Shown here: positions 1 to 11,602 of the stretch, piece by piece
Position numbering within the stretch: the stretch's first letter is position 1
Layout: each line of letters opens with the position of its first letter
From: Luzula sylvatica
Taxonomy: Eukaryota > Streptophyta > Magnoliopsida > Poales > Juncaceae
Direction: 5' to 3'
Assembly: GCA_946800325.1 (NCBI GenBank)
Contig: OX326959.1
Coordinates: 5,166,501 to 5,230,500 of the forward strand
DNA: 64,000 nucleotides
The notes under the pieces: generated by a model
The model's input: the letters and a program-made list of their open reading frames with translations, nothing else
What the model was told of the DNA's origin: nothing
The model's database searches: none
Translations under genes and position numbers: made by a program

Positions 1-2
1 GG

Positions 3-149
3 AAGGATTTGGCGAGTGAGCAAACATTAAGTAGAATAATATGCCTATCGAGAAGGATGCGAGAGAAGCTGCCGCCTGCAGTGCTGGCGATGTTGTGGAA
101 CTCGCTGTCGAAGCAGCAGCGAGCTCTTCTCCAGTTCTTACTCTGTTGA
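3..149 (+). CDS. possible C-terminal coding end of an unidentified gene cut by the window edge
   Basis: The frame starting at base 3 is open to a TGA at 147-149 and gives about 48 residues rich in Leu, Arg, Ser and Ala (it contains LPPAVLAMLWNSLSKQQRAL). Base composition is coding-like and GC-richer than the AT-rich DNA that follows, which would fit a terminal exon and 3' UTR. There is no upstream start in the window and I do not recognise the family. The overlapping frame with an ATG at 41 runs into low-complexity AT-rich DNA and looks less natural. This may be a real terminal exon or chance. Confidence 0.25.
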   Translation, partial: KDLASEQTLSRIICLSRRMREKLPPAVLAMLWNSLSKQQRALLQFLLC

Positions 150-1267
150 TCTGTCCATTTCGAATTATACATAAAACATTATTTGTTAAAACTCATGATC
201 TTCATGAAAATGAACTTCGGTTTTCAGTTCGGTGGAAAGAAAGCCACGACTAGGGCAGCCACTCTTTGAAAAGAAAGCTGAAACGCAACGAAATTTTCTC
301 GAGGATTTCTATTTGATTACTTGCAATGAGAAGTGATTTTTATAATCTGGTTCTATAATTTTTTGAACATTTATTCTGATTTGTGTCTCGAGGATTTCTT
401 CGTTTTTCTGCTCTGCAAAAGATTGTTTTGAATTATGCTATAAATCATATTCAATGTTCGAAGTGCTATTCTGAATTATATTTGATGTTCGATGTGTTAA
501 ATTATATTTTCGTGGAGTATACTTTAAATTGCAAGCCTAATGCAGGGAATGAGAACAATTAGGTAGGATGAGTAGGTTAAATTGTTAATTTCTTTTTTTA
601 CTAAATTATTTGAAGTCATTTCATTTAAAATTTAATTCAGTAACTTATTTCAGTTGTAAAAAAAAAAAAAAAAAAAAAAAACTTAGTTCAATTGTACATA
701 ATAAACACCTCTTTATTCCTAAAACAATAATACAAGACTTCGATTACAAATATATATTATATGTAAATGATTTTAAACTCAACTAAAATGCACTACGGAT
801 GTATCCGTTTAGTATCCAACCCGTATTCAGATCCGTATTAAAAATTAAAACTAATATGAATGCGGATCTAATATAACCACTATCCAAACCGTTAACACTT
901 CTACCTACAAGTCATTGACTGATACAGTGACTCCGCATCATTGGCTCGACAGCATCTTTATAAATTAAATTTATTATACATTACGGGCCCAGAACATACC
1001 AATAAAATTATACAAAAGCTTATCCCCCAACAAATAAAGTGTAGTTTTAACTTTTAATAGAGCCAACATGCCTATATAAATTATGCTATACGTCAAACTT
1101 AAAAATTCTTGTAAAATGAAAATTCCAAAATTAATGCCTAAGCAAAATTGTCTTTGATTAGCATCAAAACGTCGCCCCATAAACAATTCGTAAAATTAAT
1201 ACAACAACAACAACAACAACAAAAACCCACCAAATTAAATTACGCATTTAATTAATTAATTAATTAA
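150..1267. other. non-coding interval between the edge gene and the invertase
   Basis: AT-rich DNA with no supported gene. It holds a poly(A) run at about 659-681, and an (ACA)n tract at about 1200-1222 that would lie in the invertase 3' UTR (TTG repeats on its strand). Several copies of a CGGAT-type word at 790-880 (for example atgtatccg, cagatccg) recall subterminal repeats of hAT-like elements, but no boundaries could be fixed. Confidence 0.5.
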
Positions 1268-4012
1268 TCAAATGCATTCTCTAGTAGGTTTTGCGCAAGT
1301 CCAAGAAGCGGACCTCTTAATCAACGGTTTCATCGCCTTATCTTCCTCCAACGAAATCATTCCTAAATGCGACGGATCTTCGAGCATCATTTTCGCAACT
1401 AAGTACCCCGCAATCGACCACGTCTGGAATTTCCTCGCTTGTTTGCCCACGTACCGCCCAGCGGTACCGTCGTAATATTCCGGCCACCCATCCTTGTACA
1501 ATCGACTCTCCGCCAAATCTATCGCTTTTCTCGCTATTTGCGGCCTCCCCGTTTTTATACACGCCGCCGTTAACAACCACAACAACACTGCAACCAAAAC
1601 AAAAAAACAAATATATAAATTATAAATAAATTAGGGGAATTCCTTAAAAAAACCCCAACTTTTTTGGGATTTCTCAAAAAAACCCTAACTTTTCGATTAC
1701 TTCAAAAACTCCCTAGAATAGTATAATAAATATCATAATATAATATTGTGAAATATTATTTATTTATTAGGTTATAGAATAAATTCAATTATACAATTAA
1801 TTGTGAGGGGTATTTTGGTCCAAAAAAGATAACACTAGTAGGGGTTTTTTGAAAAATTCAACTCAATTTATAGGGGGTTTTTGTGGAGTTTAATTAATTA
1901 AAGTTGGAGAGTAACATACCGGGCCAGGATCCGCCATTGTGATAGCTCCAACGGGTATTTTTGGGGTCGCAACCCGTTACGATGCGCCACTCGTGATTCT
2001 CGATGGCAGGATATGTAATTTTCAAAGGAACTTCGCCGATCAATTCTTCCCATCTCTCTTCCATGAGGTCCATTATAGCCATGGACTGTTCCGGCGTCGC
2101 CAGCGACGATAATATCGCCACGAAATTTCCCAACGCGAACCATCTGAAATCCATCCTAGCCGGACTCACGTTCCCTATATAATTTTTCAATATTTAATTT
2201 ATTTTTTTATTAATTTCATGTATACCCCTGCAAAACGTGCCCATTTTGTTAGATTTCGGTTTAACTATCCCTTAAAATTACGGCTAATTTATGTTTTTCC
2301 GATTTTTCCGACAAAAATTTTAGGGGGATTTACATATTTAGCCTTTTTTACTATTTGTCAAAAAGAATTTGTTCAATTAAAATATGATATTTTGGGTTTT
2401 TAGAAGGGTAAAATAGTAATTTTAAATTTTGACCGATAGTTTTAGCAAAGAAATTGGATGGCTCTTAATTTTAAGAAGGGTAAATATGCAATTTCAAGTT
2501 TAAAAAAGGCTAAATATGTAAATGCTCCTAAATTTTATTCCTTTATCCACATAGGGGGTAAAATCGGAAAAGCAAAAATTAGCGGTAAATCCTCCTAAAT
2601 TTTAAGTTAACAGAAATCTAACCAAAAGGACATCCATGAAATAATAATAATTTTGTAGGGGCATTCATGATATTTCACGTTTTTTTTTATATTTATGATT
2701 TATGTACCGATGAAATAACCGCCTTTGGTGGGCATGAAATCGAAAAGCCAATCGGGGATGGAGTCGGGAATAACGTTGAATTTATTAACGGCGGTGTGAG
2801 AATATTCCTCGGTTTTGTACCGATAAATATCATTTAATTGTTGAAAATCGAGCCAGAAATAACTCCTCATGTGGTAGCTCAACGCGTGCAATCTCTTCAC
2901 TATTCTCTCGATAAATTCCTTTCCCTCCGAATCGTGTTTCAACATTTGTAGCGCGCATCTCAAAGCCATGAAAAATAACGCTTGGATTTCTATCGGGTAC
3001 CCATATATTCCCTAAAAAATATATACATACGTTAAATTTCAAAAAAATATATATATAATTTTAAGTTTGTAACGGACCATTCTGCGATCGATCATGGAGC
3101 AACCATCAGCGCAGAGCAAGGTGGGAAACGTATCGTATCCTTCTGATAAACAAAGCGACAAAATGAGTCTCATGCCTTTCTGACACTCGTCCAATTCGGC
3201 AAGCGATAAATCTCCCGTGGACTTGGTGTACGCTCTCAACAATATGATCCACCAAAATCCCGAGTCCACCGGCGCGACTCGCCCAATCGCACTCTCACCG
3301 AAATCGGCTATTAACGTGTCTGTTTTACGCGTAGGATCATGAAGCACCTTCAAAGGATATTTTCACAATTTAGGAACAATATAGGGGCTTATTTGAAAAG
3401 GTTAGTACCTTGAATGAAGCGGGCATGGCGCCTTCGCCGAGTTTGAACCGGTCAACCCGTTTCTCCCATCCTTGTAAATGTAGGGTTTTTAAAAGAAAAT
3501 TCTTCACTATTTCAGGCTCTCCATTCATCAAAAACGCCAATCCACTCGGTACAAAATCGCGCACGAATACCTAAAAAAACAAATTTTTATAAATTTATTT
3601 TTTTAACAAATTTAATTAATTAATTAATTACCTGGTCATAATTAAGGACTTCTTCTGAAGCATGATCGTAAGCAGCAATGGTGCCGACAGGTTGGCTTCG
3701 ATAAAACACTAAGGATCTCCTGAGAGCTTCCCAGGCTTCGCCAATCATTGGATGAGGATCAAACGCCTCGTTTCGGTGCGAAGCTGGCGTGCCGAAACCA
3801 GAGGATCTGTAGCCAGGGGAGTACAGGCTGTCGTAGCTCTCCAGTTGTCTCACGTTAATGGAGAGCTCGCTGAAGGATCTCTCGTCGAAGGAACGCTTTC
3901 GCTCGATTTTGAGTCGGGGTTTGTCTGAGAGGCGAGAGAAATCGAGCTCGTGATCGTCTGAGGAGTTTAGCGAAACTGTCGAGGACACTTTGGGGATCTT
4001 TGGACCGTCCAT
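1268..4012 (-). CDS. CINV1: alkaline/neutral invertase, cytosolic type (GH100)
   Basis: Cleaves sucrose to glucose and fructose at neutral pH in the cytosol. Six coding exons on the minus strand: 4012-3632, 3570-3409, 3347-3078, 3011-2708, 2174-1920, 1587-1268. All introns are GT...AG and the total of 1692 nt gives 563 residues, close to the family size of about 550. The N-terminus has the Ser-rich CINV1-clade leader ([11 protein letters not shown]) and no transit peptide, which argues for the cytosolic clade. Conserved blocks include [32 protein letters not shown] (holding a candidate catalytic Asp), [45 protein letters not shown] and the C-terminal KRSASWTC. The start at 4012 is chosen because the family begins MDGPK; an in-frame upstream ATG at 4102 would add 30 unrelated hydrophobic residues. 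Intron 4 carries a foldback repeat. I see no defect. Confidence 0.95.
2205..2690. repeat. foldback repeat inside invertase intron 4
   Basis: The two ends are imperfect inverted copies. The left side reads tttcatgtatacccctgcaa and continues with attagatttcggtt, ggctaatttatg and tttttccgattt. The right side, reversed and complemented, gives the same order of words. Related words recur at 17115-17245, 20745-20775, 21548-21775 and 46495-46530, so this looks like a dispersed foldback family. The target duplication was not resolved. Confidence 0.6.
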
Positions 4013-4450
4013 TTGAGGAGTGGACTGGAGAGGTTGCAGAAAAGAGAGGGTTTGGGTACTGAGAAAGATTTGAAGTTTGAATGTTAAAATGAGTAAATTC
4101 ATGAAAATGGAGATTTGAGGAGAACTTCGATCATGCCTTGAAAGGTAAGATTATGCAATAAACACGAAAAATCATTGTTTTTAACTACATTTCGTGAATT
4201 TTCAAACAGGATCAAAGAGTAGGTATACTGCAATTAGACTAAGATCTGCAACGGAAACTACATCGAAGCTTCACCATTGATGAAAATTTACCAAATCTTT
4301 GCTTATTCCAACAAAATTAAACACAAAATAATTCAGAAAATCGTACAAAATAGATGAAGCACACATACCTCAGATATCCTTGATAAAGCTCCCAAAAGCT
4401 CGAAAAAGCTTCACGGAATTAATTTACGAAGAGATCTGATTGGCCTGCAG
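4013..4450 (-). promoter_or_regulatory. invertase 5' UTR with a likely leader intron, and proximal promoter
   Basis: Upstream of the invertase ATG a candidate leader intron runs from a GTATGTG donor at about 4368 to an acceptor at about 4137 (CTTTCAAG just before 4136), leaving short untranslated exons on each side. Its position is inferred only from splice-like words. A GA-rich stretch at 4450-4470 is close to where transcription could begin. Confidence 0.4.
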
Positions 4451-4689
4451 ATAGAGAGAGATGGGAGGTGAAAAGTGGAGGATTTATAGAGGGGTTAAAG
4501 TTAATTAAGAGGAGATTTAGTGGTATGATTTGTTTTAGTTATTTGAGCCATGTATTTAATACCTTGTTATCAGTGTGTGTAATAATAAGGAAGAAGATCA
4601 CCGGATGTAGCCGGTCTTTGCACGTTAGCAGCCGGTTAGAAGGTAGACCAAAGTATTCTTCCACTTTTTCGCTCATACCCTTGTAAGTT

Positions 4690-6308
4690 TCATAATTTTG
4701 TAATCTACGTTATTTATTTGCTTTATTTATTTTCCATTTTATGCATGCTTTTAAGGTATTTAAATTTAAAAAATTATTTTGCATTTAACAAATTAAAATG
4801 GAGGAGAGGTCTTTGATGTTCATATATAATAATAATTTAATTTCAAGGGGCCAAATTGCAAAATTGATTGGTTACTGGCTACTGGCTAGTGGCTTTATCC
4901 AATTAAACAAAAAAAAAAATGGATAATATAATGCAATAAAAACTATCATAGATACTATTTAAAAACATGCAATATTTTCAAATTTTTCATTTTGCATGCA
5001 ATATAGGTTTGGTATTAAACTATTAATGTATCTAATATCTTGTTTTGACCTTGTTATACATAAATCTTTCAAAAAAACAAACAAGATATTTGGATAATGA
5101 TTTTTTTATTCTAGCTCCAAAATGGATAAATCGAACTTTTTTTCTTCCTAGATTTTTTCAAAATTTAAACTCAAATGTCAAGATCTCTGAAAAGGAAATT
5201 CCAAAGTGGACGCCAAATTCCTCTCCTCTTCTTTGATGTTGATTGGAGTTCGCAGACGAATTGAAAATGTGTTTATTATAATATTTGAAAATGTATTTAT
5301 CAAATAGTTCTCCAAAATTGAAGGAATTGTGGTACTTTTTTTTCAGTTTGAACATCTTAATTTTTGGTTGGTGACTCGGTTGGTAAAGATAGAAAAAAAT
5401 ATATGAGAATTAAGGACGAAATTAGGTGGATCATTATTTTTTAATTCTGATTTTACAACTATTTAAAACAAGGTATTAACAAATTCGAAAAGCAATATAC
5501 AATAGAAACCAATCTTCGAAAATATATGCGACAATATCTCGAATCACAATTATCATCACCGAACAATATGTAATTAACAAAAAATAAAACAAAACGAGTT
5601 TAGTATTTGCATGTTTTAGTTTTACTCCTCGATACCGACAAATATTTTGCGATACCAGTTTACAATCCAGTACCAACATCCACTTCATCTCTCTCGCATC
5701 GAACACCAAACTGTACCATCCTTGTCATTATTCGAACAAACAAACCAGAACCAAAAATTAGGTAAACCAATATTTTTTAATTCTGATTTTATAGCTATTT
5801 GAAATAAGATATAACAAATTCGGAAAAACAATAAACAAGTTCATATAGCATTGATATAGCAATACAAACCAATCTTCAAAAATATATGCGATAATATATC
5901 GAACCACAATTATCATCACTGAACAATATGGAATTAACTAAAAAAGAGTTTATCAATAAGTTCTCTAAACTCTTATTCGGTAATTGTTTTCCTGGTTTGC
6001 TAAGTATACAGTTTAGTAAGTAATAGAGTTTATTATTGATTTTATTTTGGTTGTATTTTATTTTTGTATGGATACACTAGTTTAAACTTTGTAATGTATA
6101 TTCTTTTAATGGAATCATAATAGAAGTAGGACATTGAGCCTACTTTATTTTTCTCAAAAAATTCTCTAAACTCTTTTATAGATAATATTCTAGATTAGAT
6201 TGTAGATATGTTTAGGATTGAATTAGAGAAAAATTAATCGTTAGTTATAAATAGGGTTCAAGATTACAACGGCTAGTTATAGATAGGGGGGGTTCAAGTT
6301 TACAGTCT
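4690..6308. repeat. repeat-rich intergenic DNA with a diverged direct duplication
   Basis: No gene is supported. A segment of about 165 bp at 5423-5590 (ttttttaattctgatttta ... atcaccgaacaatatg) recurs in the same direction at 5770-5945 with scattered substitutions and an insertion of about 25 bp, so it is an old local duplication. The rest is AT-rich. Confidence 0.55.
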
Positions 6309-6317
6309 TATAAATAC

Positions 6318-6547
6318 GGGGAGTTCTATGATAGATCCATTTTTTTTATCATGGATCCATTTTAAAAAAAAAAATAGAATATTTGTTAAATAATGATTTT
6401 TTTTGTAAGATTCTAGTGTATATTTATCATTTAATGTTATGCAAAACATAAATTTTGTATAATTAATTAATAAATAACTAAAATTCTTAAAATATTTTTT
6501 TGAAAAGGAGTTCATGATAAAAAAATGAGTCTATCATAGAACTTCCC
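6318..6547. mobile_element. MITE family A, copy 1 (Mutator-like, 9-bp TSD)
   Basis: A 230-bp element with imperfect terminal inverted repeats. The left end is ggggagttctatgatagatc; the right end, reversed and complemented, starts gggaagttctatgatagact. It is flanked by a perfect 9-bp direct repeat, tataaatac, at 6309-6317 and 6548-6556. It encodes nothing. The second copy at 24819-25050 shares the interior (taagattctagtgtatattt and more). Nine-base TSDs and long TIRs are typical of Mutator-derived MITEs. Confidence 0.85.
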
Positions 6548-6644
6548 TATAAATACACCTTTGTCATTTTTCTTTTAGATACATCAAAATACAATTTATC
6601 AATAAATTCTCTAAAACTCTTTATATACTTTAATTTGTCTTTCT

Positions 6645-7492
6645 TTACTAGGGTTTGCAAATGTTTAAATTTGAAATTTGTATGGAATTGCCTCATTACG
6701 GATTGAAATCAATTTGGATTGGTAAATTTATTTTGACTACAAGATTCGAAACGAAAAAGCATCTGAAGCCCGCAAAAGTTTTTTTTATCTTTGTGTCCAC
6801 TAACATCTTGAATTGGGCTCGATTTGGAGTAATTATGGGTTTGGGCTCTAATTCCCCTGCCAAATTTGTGAAACTTAAAATTGGCAATTTTACAGTTTAG
6901 TCCTTTTATTGAGATGATTTAACGCTGAATTTAAAATTTTCAAGTTAACAAACTGGAACAATTTCATTTACCAGTACATGATTTACTTAAAATTCATTGT
7001 TTAACTTTCAAATTTTATTTACTAGGGTTTGCAAATGTTTAAATTTGAATTCGTACGGAATTGCCTCATTACGGATTGAAATCAATTGAAATTTATTTTG
7101 ACTACAAGATTCAAAACGAAAAATCATCCGAAGACCGCAAAAGGATTTTTTATCTTTGTGTCCATTAACACCTTGAATTGGGCTCGATTTGGAGTAATTA
7201 TGGGTTTGGGCTCTAATTGTCCTGCCAAATTTATGAAACTTAAAATTGGTAATTTTGCAGTTTAGTCCTGCAATACTTTTAGTGCTGAGTTGACATTTTT
7301 CTGCACTTTTTTCATAAAACTATTGAAACACTTTCATCACCATCCTTAATCCTTATCCACTATCGGAATTTAAAATTTCAACCTCAATTTCTTTTTGAGA
7401 TGATTTAACGCTGAATTTAAATTTTTCAAGTCAAGAAACTGGAACGATTTCATTTACCAGTACCTGATTTACTTAAAATTCATTGTTTAACT
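6645..7492. repeat. two tandem copies of a local repeat
   Basis: Block A (about 6648-6905, beginning tttactagggtttgcaaatg) recurs at about 7016-7267, and block B (about 6910-7005, gatgatttaacgctgaattt...) recurs at about 7397-7492. The arrangement A-B-A'-B', with about 125 bp inserted between A' and B', is a tandem duplication of a unit of about 365 bp. It has only short, non-conserved ORFs. Confidence 0.75.
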
Positions 7493-10400
7493 TGAGAGAT
7501 GCAAACATTCGAGTTAGCAAATCATTGTATTTTGTAATACACAAAAAGTGGTATTACAAAATACAAAAAAGATGTTAATTAAGAATTATATATTTTTATT
7601 AATTTAAATTTAATCGGTCATAGTTAATATAAAATAAGACTAACTAGGAGATTATCCGTGCTTCGCGGTGGTTTTGTCGGGATCAAACATAAGACTTTGT
7701 GAAAATAAAAATTATATTGATTAAGAAAGTTTGATGATAACAAAATTATTATAGTATTTTTTAATCCAACACAATACGAAATATTTATTTAGTATTTTAA
7801 TGTAACACATACAAAAAAAATGTCACTATACAATAATAAAATAGCATGCGTAAACATAAATAAAAAACAAAATCATATGATATTTTAAATTCTCATATCT
7901 AAAAATAAGAATAATAACATTATAAAAGTTCACAAAAATTATTTGTGTCTCGTAAATTTTATGTTTTATGTTTACTATTGAAAAATATTATTTAAGTTAA
8001 AGAAATTATTTGTGTTTAGTAAATAAATATATTTCATTTTTTAATTTTTTCAAAGATTAACATGAAATTGTTTTAAGTAAAAATACAAAAATAACGTACT
8101 TAGTAGTATGTGCAAAAAAAATTCAATTATAATTTAAAAAATAATAATAATTAGGCTTACGAGTCATTCATGTAATTATATTTTTTTTTATATATATTTT
8201 TTTTACATAATTATTATCATAACTTTAAGTTAGAGAAAAATATTAAATATATGATAATACGGATCTCTAAATAAAGATAAACTTCAAGTGAATATATTTC
8301 TTAACTTTTTAAAATTATATCATGAAAAATACTAAAAATATTTGATGTATATTTTATGATATTATATATTAATTTATTGATGTTAGATATTTAAACTCTT
8401 CAAGTTCTATTTGTATTTACGATTGATCATATTACATATTAGGAAAAAAAATCAAAATCAAATACAACTGGTCTAACATGAACCAAATAAATAATATTTT
8501 GACACATCATCAGTGTAAGGTAATGTGGGATTCTAAAATTTCTTAAAACTATATGTAAAATAAGAGACACATAAATGTCTACAAAAAAACATAATCACGC
8601 AAAATCAAAAGTTAATCCATAATTCATATGTTGGCATATATCATAATCTAATAGTTAAAATAATTGTGATGATGTAACATAAGAAAATTGCATAAAGATT
8701 AGTCAAAAATAAAGAGTTGGTAAATTATTTAACAAATAAGAAATTAATATTTTTAACAAAACAAACAATGCTTTTTAAAGTATATGAATTGTAAATTGGT
8801 AATACACCAAATCAAACATATAACATGAATCATACATATATTTCAATATTCGTGTAAACTAAAATACATTAAAATCTACCCAATCAAGCATGCTTACCTC
8901 TCTGTGTATTTACTAATGATTGGTATTTTGCCTTCGTTGATTTTGTAATAATTAGGGATAAACAAACCGATGTATTTAATAGGGAATGATGTTTGGCCAC
9001 ATTTCAAAATATAATATACATTAAAGTTTTTGGGAGTATGTAAAGGTAAATTATATTTATTATTATTTGTTTTAAATACTTATTTGCTAATTATTTTTAT
9101 TTTTCTTTTCTAAAAGAAAGATTCTTTTCGGAGTACACATGCAACAATAATTTTGAACCATAAAAGATCCAAATTCCTAAAATATGCTCTTCTATCAAAT
9201 CATTATATAAATAAAGTAAAATAGTTACTTATTTTAAGATTTAGATAAGATAAGATATAATTGATAGGAATAAGACAATTGTGTTACTGGATTAGACTGA
9301 TGATTAAGATTTATCTTCTATTTTTTTCATTCAAGCCCCTATTTTAATTTTTTTTTTTTAAGGAGGTTCGATAATGTGTCGAGACCTCGAATATATTAGA
9401 TCAAAGAAGTGAAACGAAAGAGAGAATTTGAGGAGAATATATAAGACAATATTCTATTTTTTTAAGAGAATCTTAGACCACGAATCGTGACCATTATAGG
9501 GTTTTTTTTTTTTTATATTGATGCCGCCGGGATTCGAACCCACAACCTCTACAACATGAACAACACGAGGGTTTAATTGTTACTCAAATGAATGCCTCTG
9601 CATTGGTAGTAATAATCATAGTGGTTCGGTTCGCGAACAATACATATATAATTTATGAAAATTTACATATTACAAATAATAAAAATATTGACATTCTCGT
9701 ACAGCCGTATCCAACCCGATCAATAATTCACGGATTTTATATTTAAAAAAAAAACATGTATAATACACGTATTGCCGTATTATATATTTTTTGCAGAAAA
9801 AATTATATATTTTTTTAAAATAAATAACAAAAATTTAAATTTCCAGCAATGATTAAGACAACAAAAATATCATTAATAATCTGTAAATTTATGATTTCGA
9901 ACTAAAATAAGCATTATTTAATAAAATAATTATATTTCTCAATTATTTATGAATAAAATAGTTTATATTTATATAATGAATTATTGTATACGTATTATGT
10001 CAAATAAATCTTACTATATACGAATTGACAAATTGACAATTATTAACGTATTTCGTTTTATTTGTTCGAATTGACCAATTTGAAAAAAAAAATTCGAATT
10101 ATACACAAACATATTACACATCTTATTATTAACATATCACGAATGACTTTTTGTAGTCTCTTCTCAATAGGTCGATGCAATTATAATAACAGAAAAATAA
10201 TATTTTTTGATAGATTGACTCGTGCCCTTTATGTTAATTAATTGTTGTTGAGGTGAAGACTAAACAAATGTAGCGGTATTTTGTAATTAATTAGTTAATG
10301 TGTTTATTAATTTTATCTTATCCATGAGACTGTAAAATTAGAACATATCTATATTCAATTACAAATTTCAAACTTAAGAAGGTTGTACTGACAAATAACA

Positions 10401-11140
10401 AGCCCCTTGTTTTGTATTTTATAATGATAACAAATGCACACCCACCGAGACTCCTAGTATACTAATTATATGATGGGAATATTCCATTTTCCTTGTGCTC
10501 AATAATGAAAGCTTATCCATAACTACCAATTTTTTTTTAAGTTTATTACATAATTCAGAAAAAAAAAAATTTAATCTCTTTATCTTTCATCTGAAATTGA
10601 ATTAAATTTATAACGTTCAATTTGATCGATCAAATTTCTTATATTTTTTATTTAATCAAATTGAGTCGTTACATTCATTAACATATGATCGAGTCGTTAA
10701 ATGGTGACGTAAAATTATATGTATGATACTATACATTATTTTATTTTTAAAAATACATGATTTAATAGATATGGATTAGTCGTCAATAACTAAATTAATA
10801 TTTATTAATATATTCATTATAAATAAATTCTTAAATAAAATAATTTAAATTATTAAGTCTTCAAATATGCACAACATATATTGTTACGTCACAATTTAAT
10901 GATTTGGTTATCAGTTGATAAATAAAATTATCTAACATAATCATATAAAAAGAATGTGTTCTATAATTCTATTTAGCCAATCGACTGATGAATTAACCAA
11001 CTTGATTGGATATTGACACAAAAAAGTCGTCAAAAAAATTGGACTTGTTAGTAATTTTATATTATAATAAGGACCAAGTAGCAAACTATTTTAGTCAAAT
11101 AAATTAAGGATTTCTGGTTTCTTCTGGATTCTTTACTCGT
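7493..11140. other. long AT-rich intergenic region without a supported gene
   Basis: About 3.6 kb of AT-rich DNA with frequent homopolymers and stops in all frames. The only structured items I see are a short GC-richer word at 7655-7675 (ttatccgtgcttcgcggtgg), of a kind often found at ends of plant repeats, and the tRNA-like segment at 9490-9605. Confidence 0.5.
9490..9605 (-). repeat. tRNA-related SINE-like fragment
   Basis: On the minus strand this reads ...gtgggttcgaatcccggcgg... and is followed by an A-rich run (the plus-strand T run at about 9499-9513). GGTTCGAATCC matches the RNA polymerase III B-box of tRNA genes exactly, and an A-rich 3' tail is typical of SINEs. The expected A-box is not convincing and the sequence does not fold as an intact tRNA, so this is at best a SINE or tRNA-derived remnant. 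Confidence 0.4.
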
Positions 11141-11189
11141 GGACCGTGGTTGGTCTCCCTCTCATGGATAGACTCGAACTCGCAACCTG

Positions 11190-11192
11190 ACA

Positions 11193-11224
<32 letters not shown>

Positions 11225-11602
11225 CATCTCGCTCTCTGTCTGGGCCTCTTTCTCTCGCTCTCATGGTCATGGAATCGGATGTTTCAATTCAATTTCTACT
11301 CCTCGCAGCTCTTGTTTGGATTTAAAGGTCAACATGTATATATTTTTTAATTAAAGCAGGACCAAGATCCGATTTTTACGCTCGAATATCGTGTTTTGTG
11401 CGTTTTTCTTTTCACATACCATTTCGGAAGACCCTTCCTTTTCTGACGAATGAATTTAATTTGGAAATTACAGAATTGGGAAGCACTATGCCAGCATTTC
11501 TCGAGCTACTGGATTTCGAGGTTAATTAAAGGTTTAATTTGGGTATATAGCTTAATAGTTGGGAGAATAGCACTTTCGATTTTGTGGGTTTAAAGAAGCA
11601 GT
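11190..11602 (+). promoter_or_regulatory. 5' leader and proximal promoter region of the RMR gene
   Basis: A (CT)n tract at about 11199-11226 lies about 375 bp upstream of the ATG at 11603; CT tracts near plant transcription starts are common. A leader intron is possible (acceptor-like tacag at about 11466-11471) but not certain. Confidence 0.3.

Noticed and set aside
41..253. 70-codon ORF at the left edge
   Set aside because: The overlapping frame from base 3 looks more coding-like and this one runs into AT-rich DNA; no family similarity.
4468..4686. 72-codon ORF upstream of the invertase
   Set aside because: No similarity recognised, AT-rich, overlaps the probable divergent promoter area.
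6655..6900. 81-codon ORF and its antisense partner
   Set aside because: Lies in a tandem repeat; the second repeat copy does not keep the frame.
9540..9580. Shared word acatgaacaacacg between the SINE-like fragment and the LINE 3' UTR
   Set aside because: Only 14 bases, and in the opposite orientation to that expected for a SINE borrowing the LINE tail; likely chance.
9490..9605. Functional tRNA gene on the minus strand
   Set aside because: B-box fits but no cloverleaf, anticodon arm or acceptor stem could be formed.
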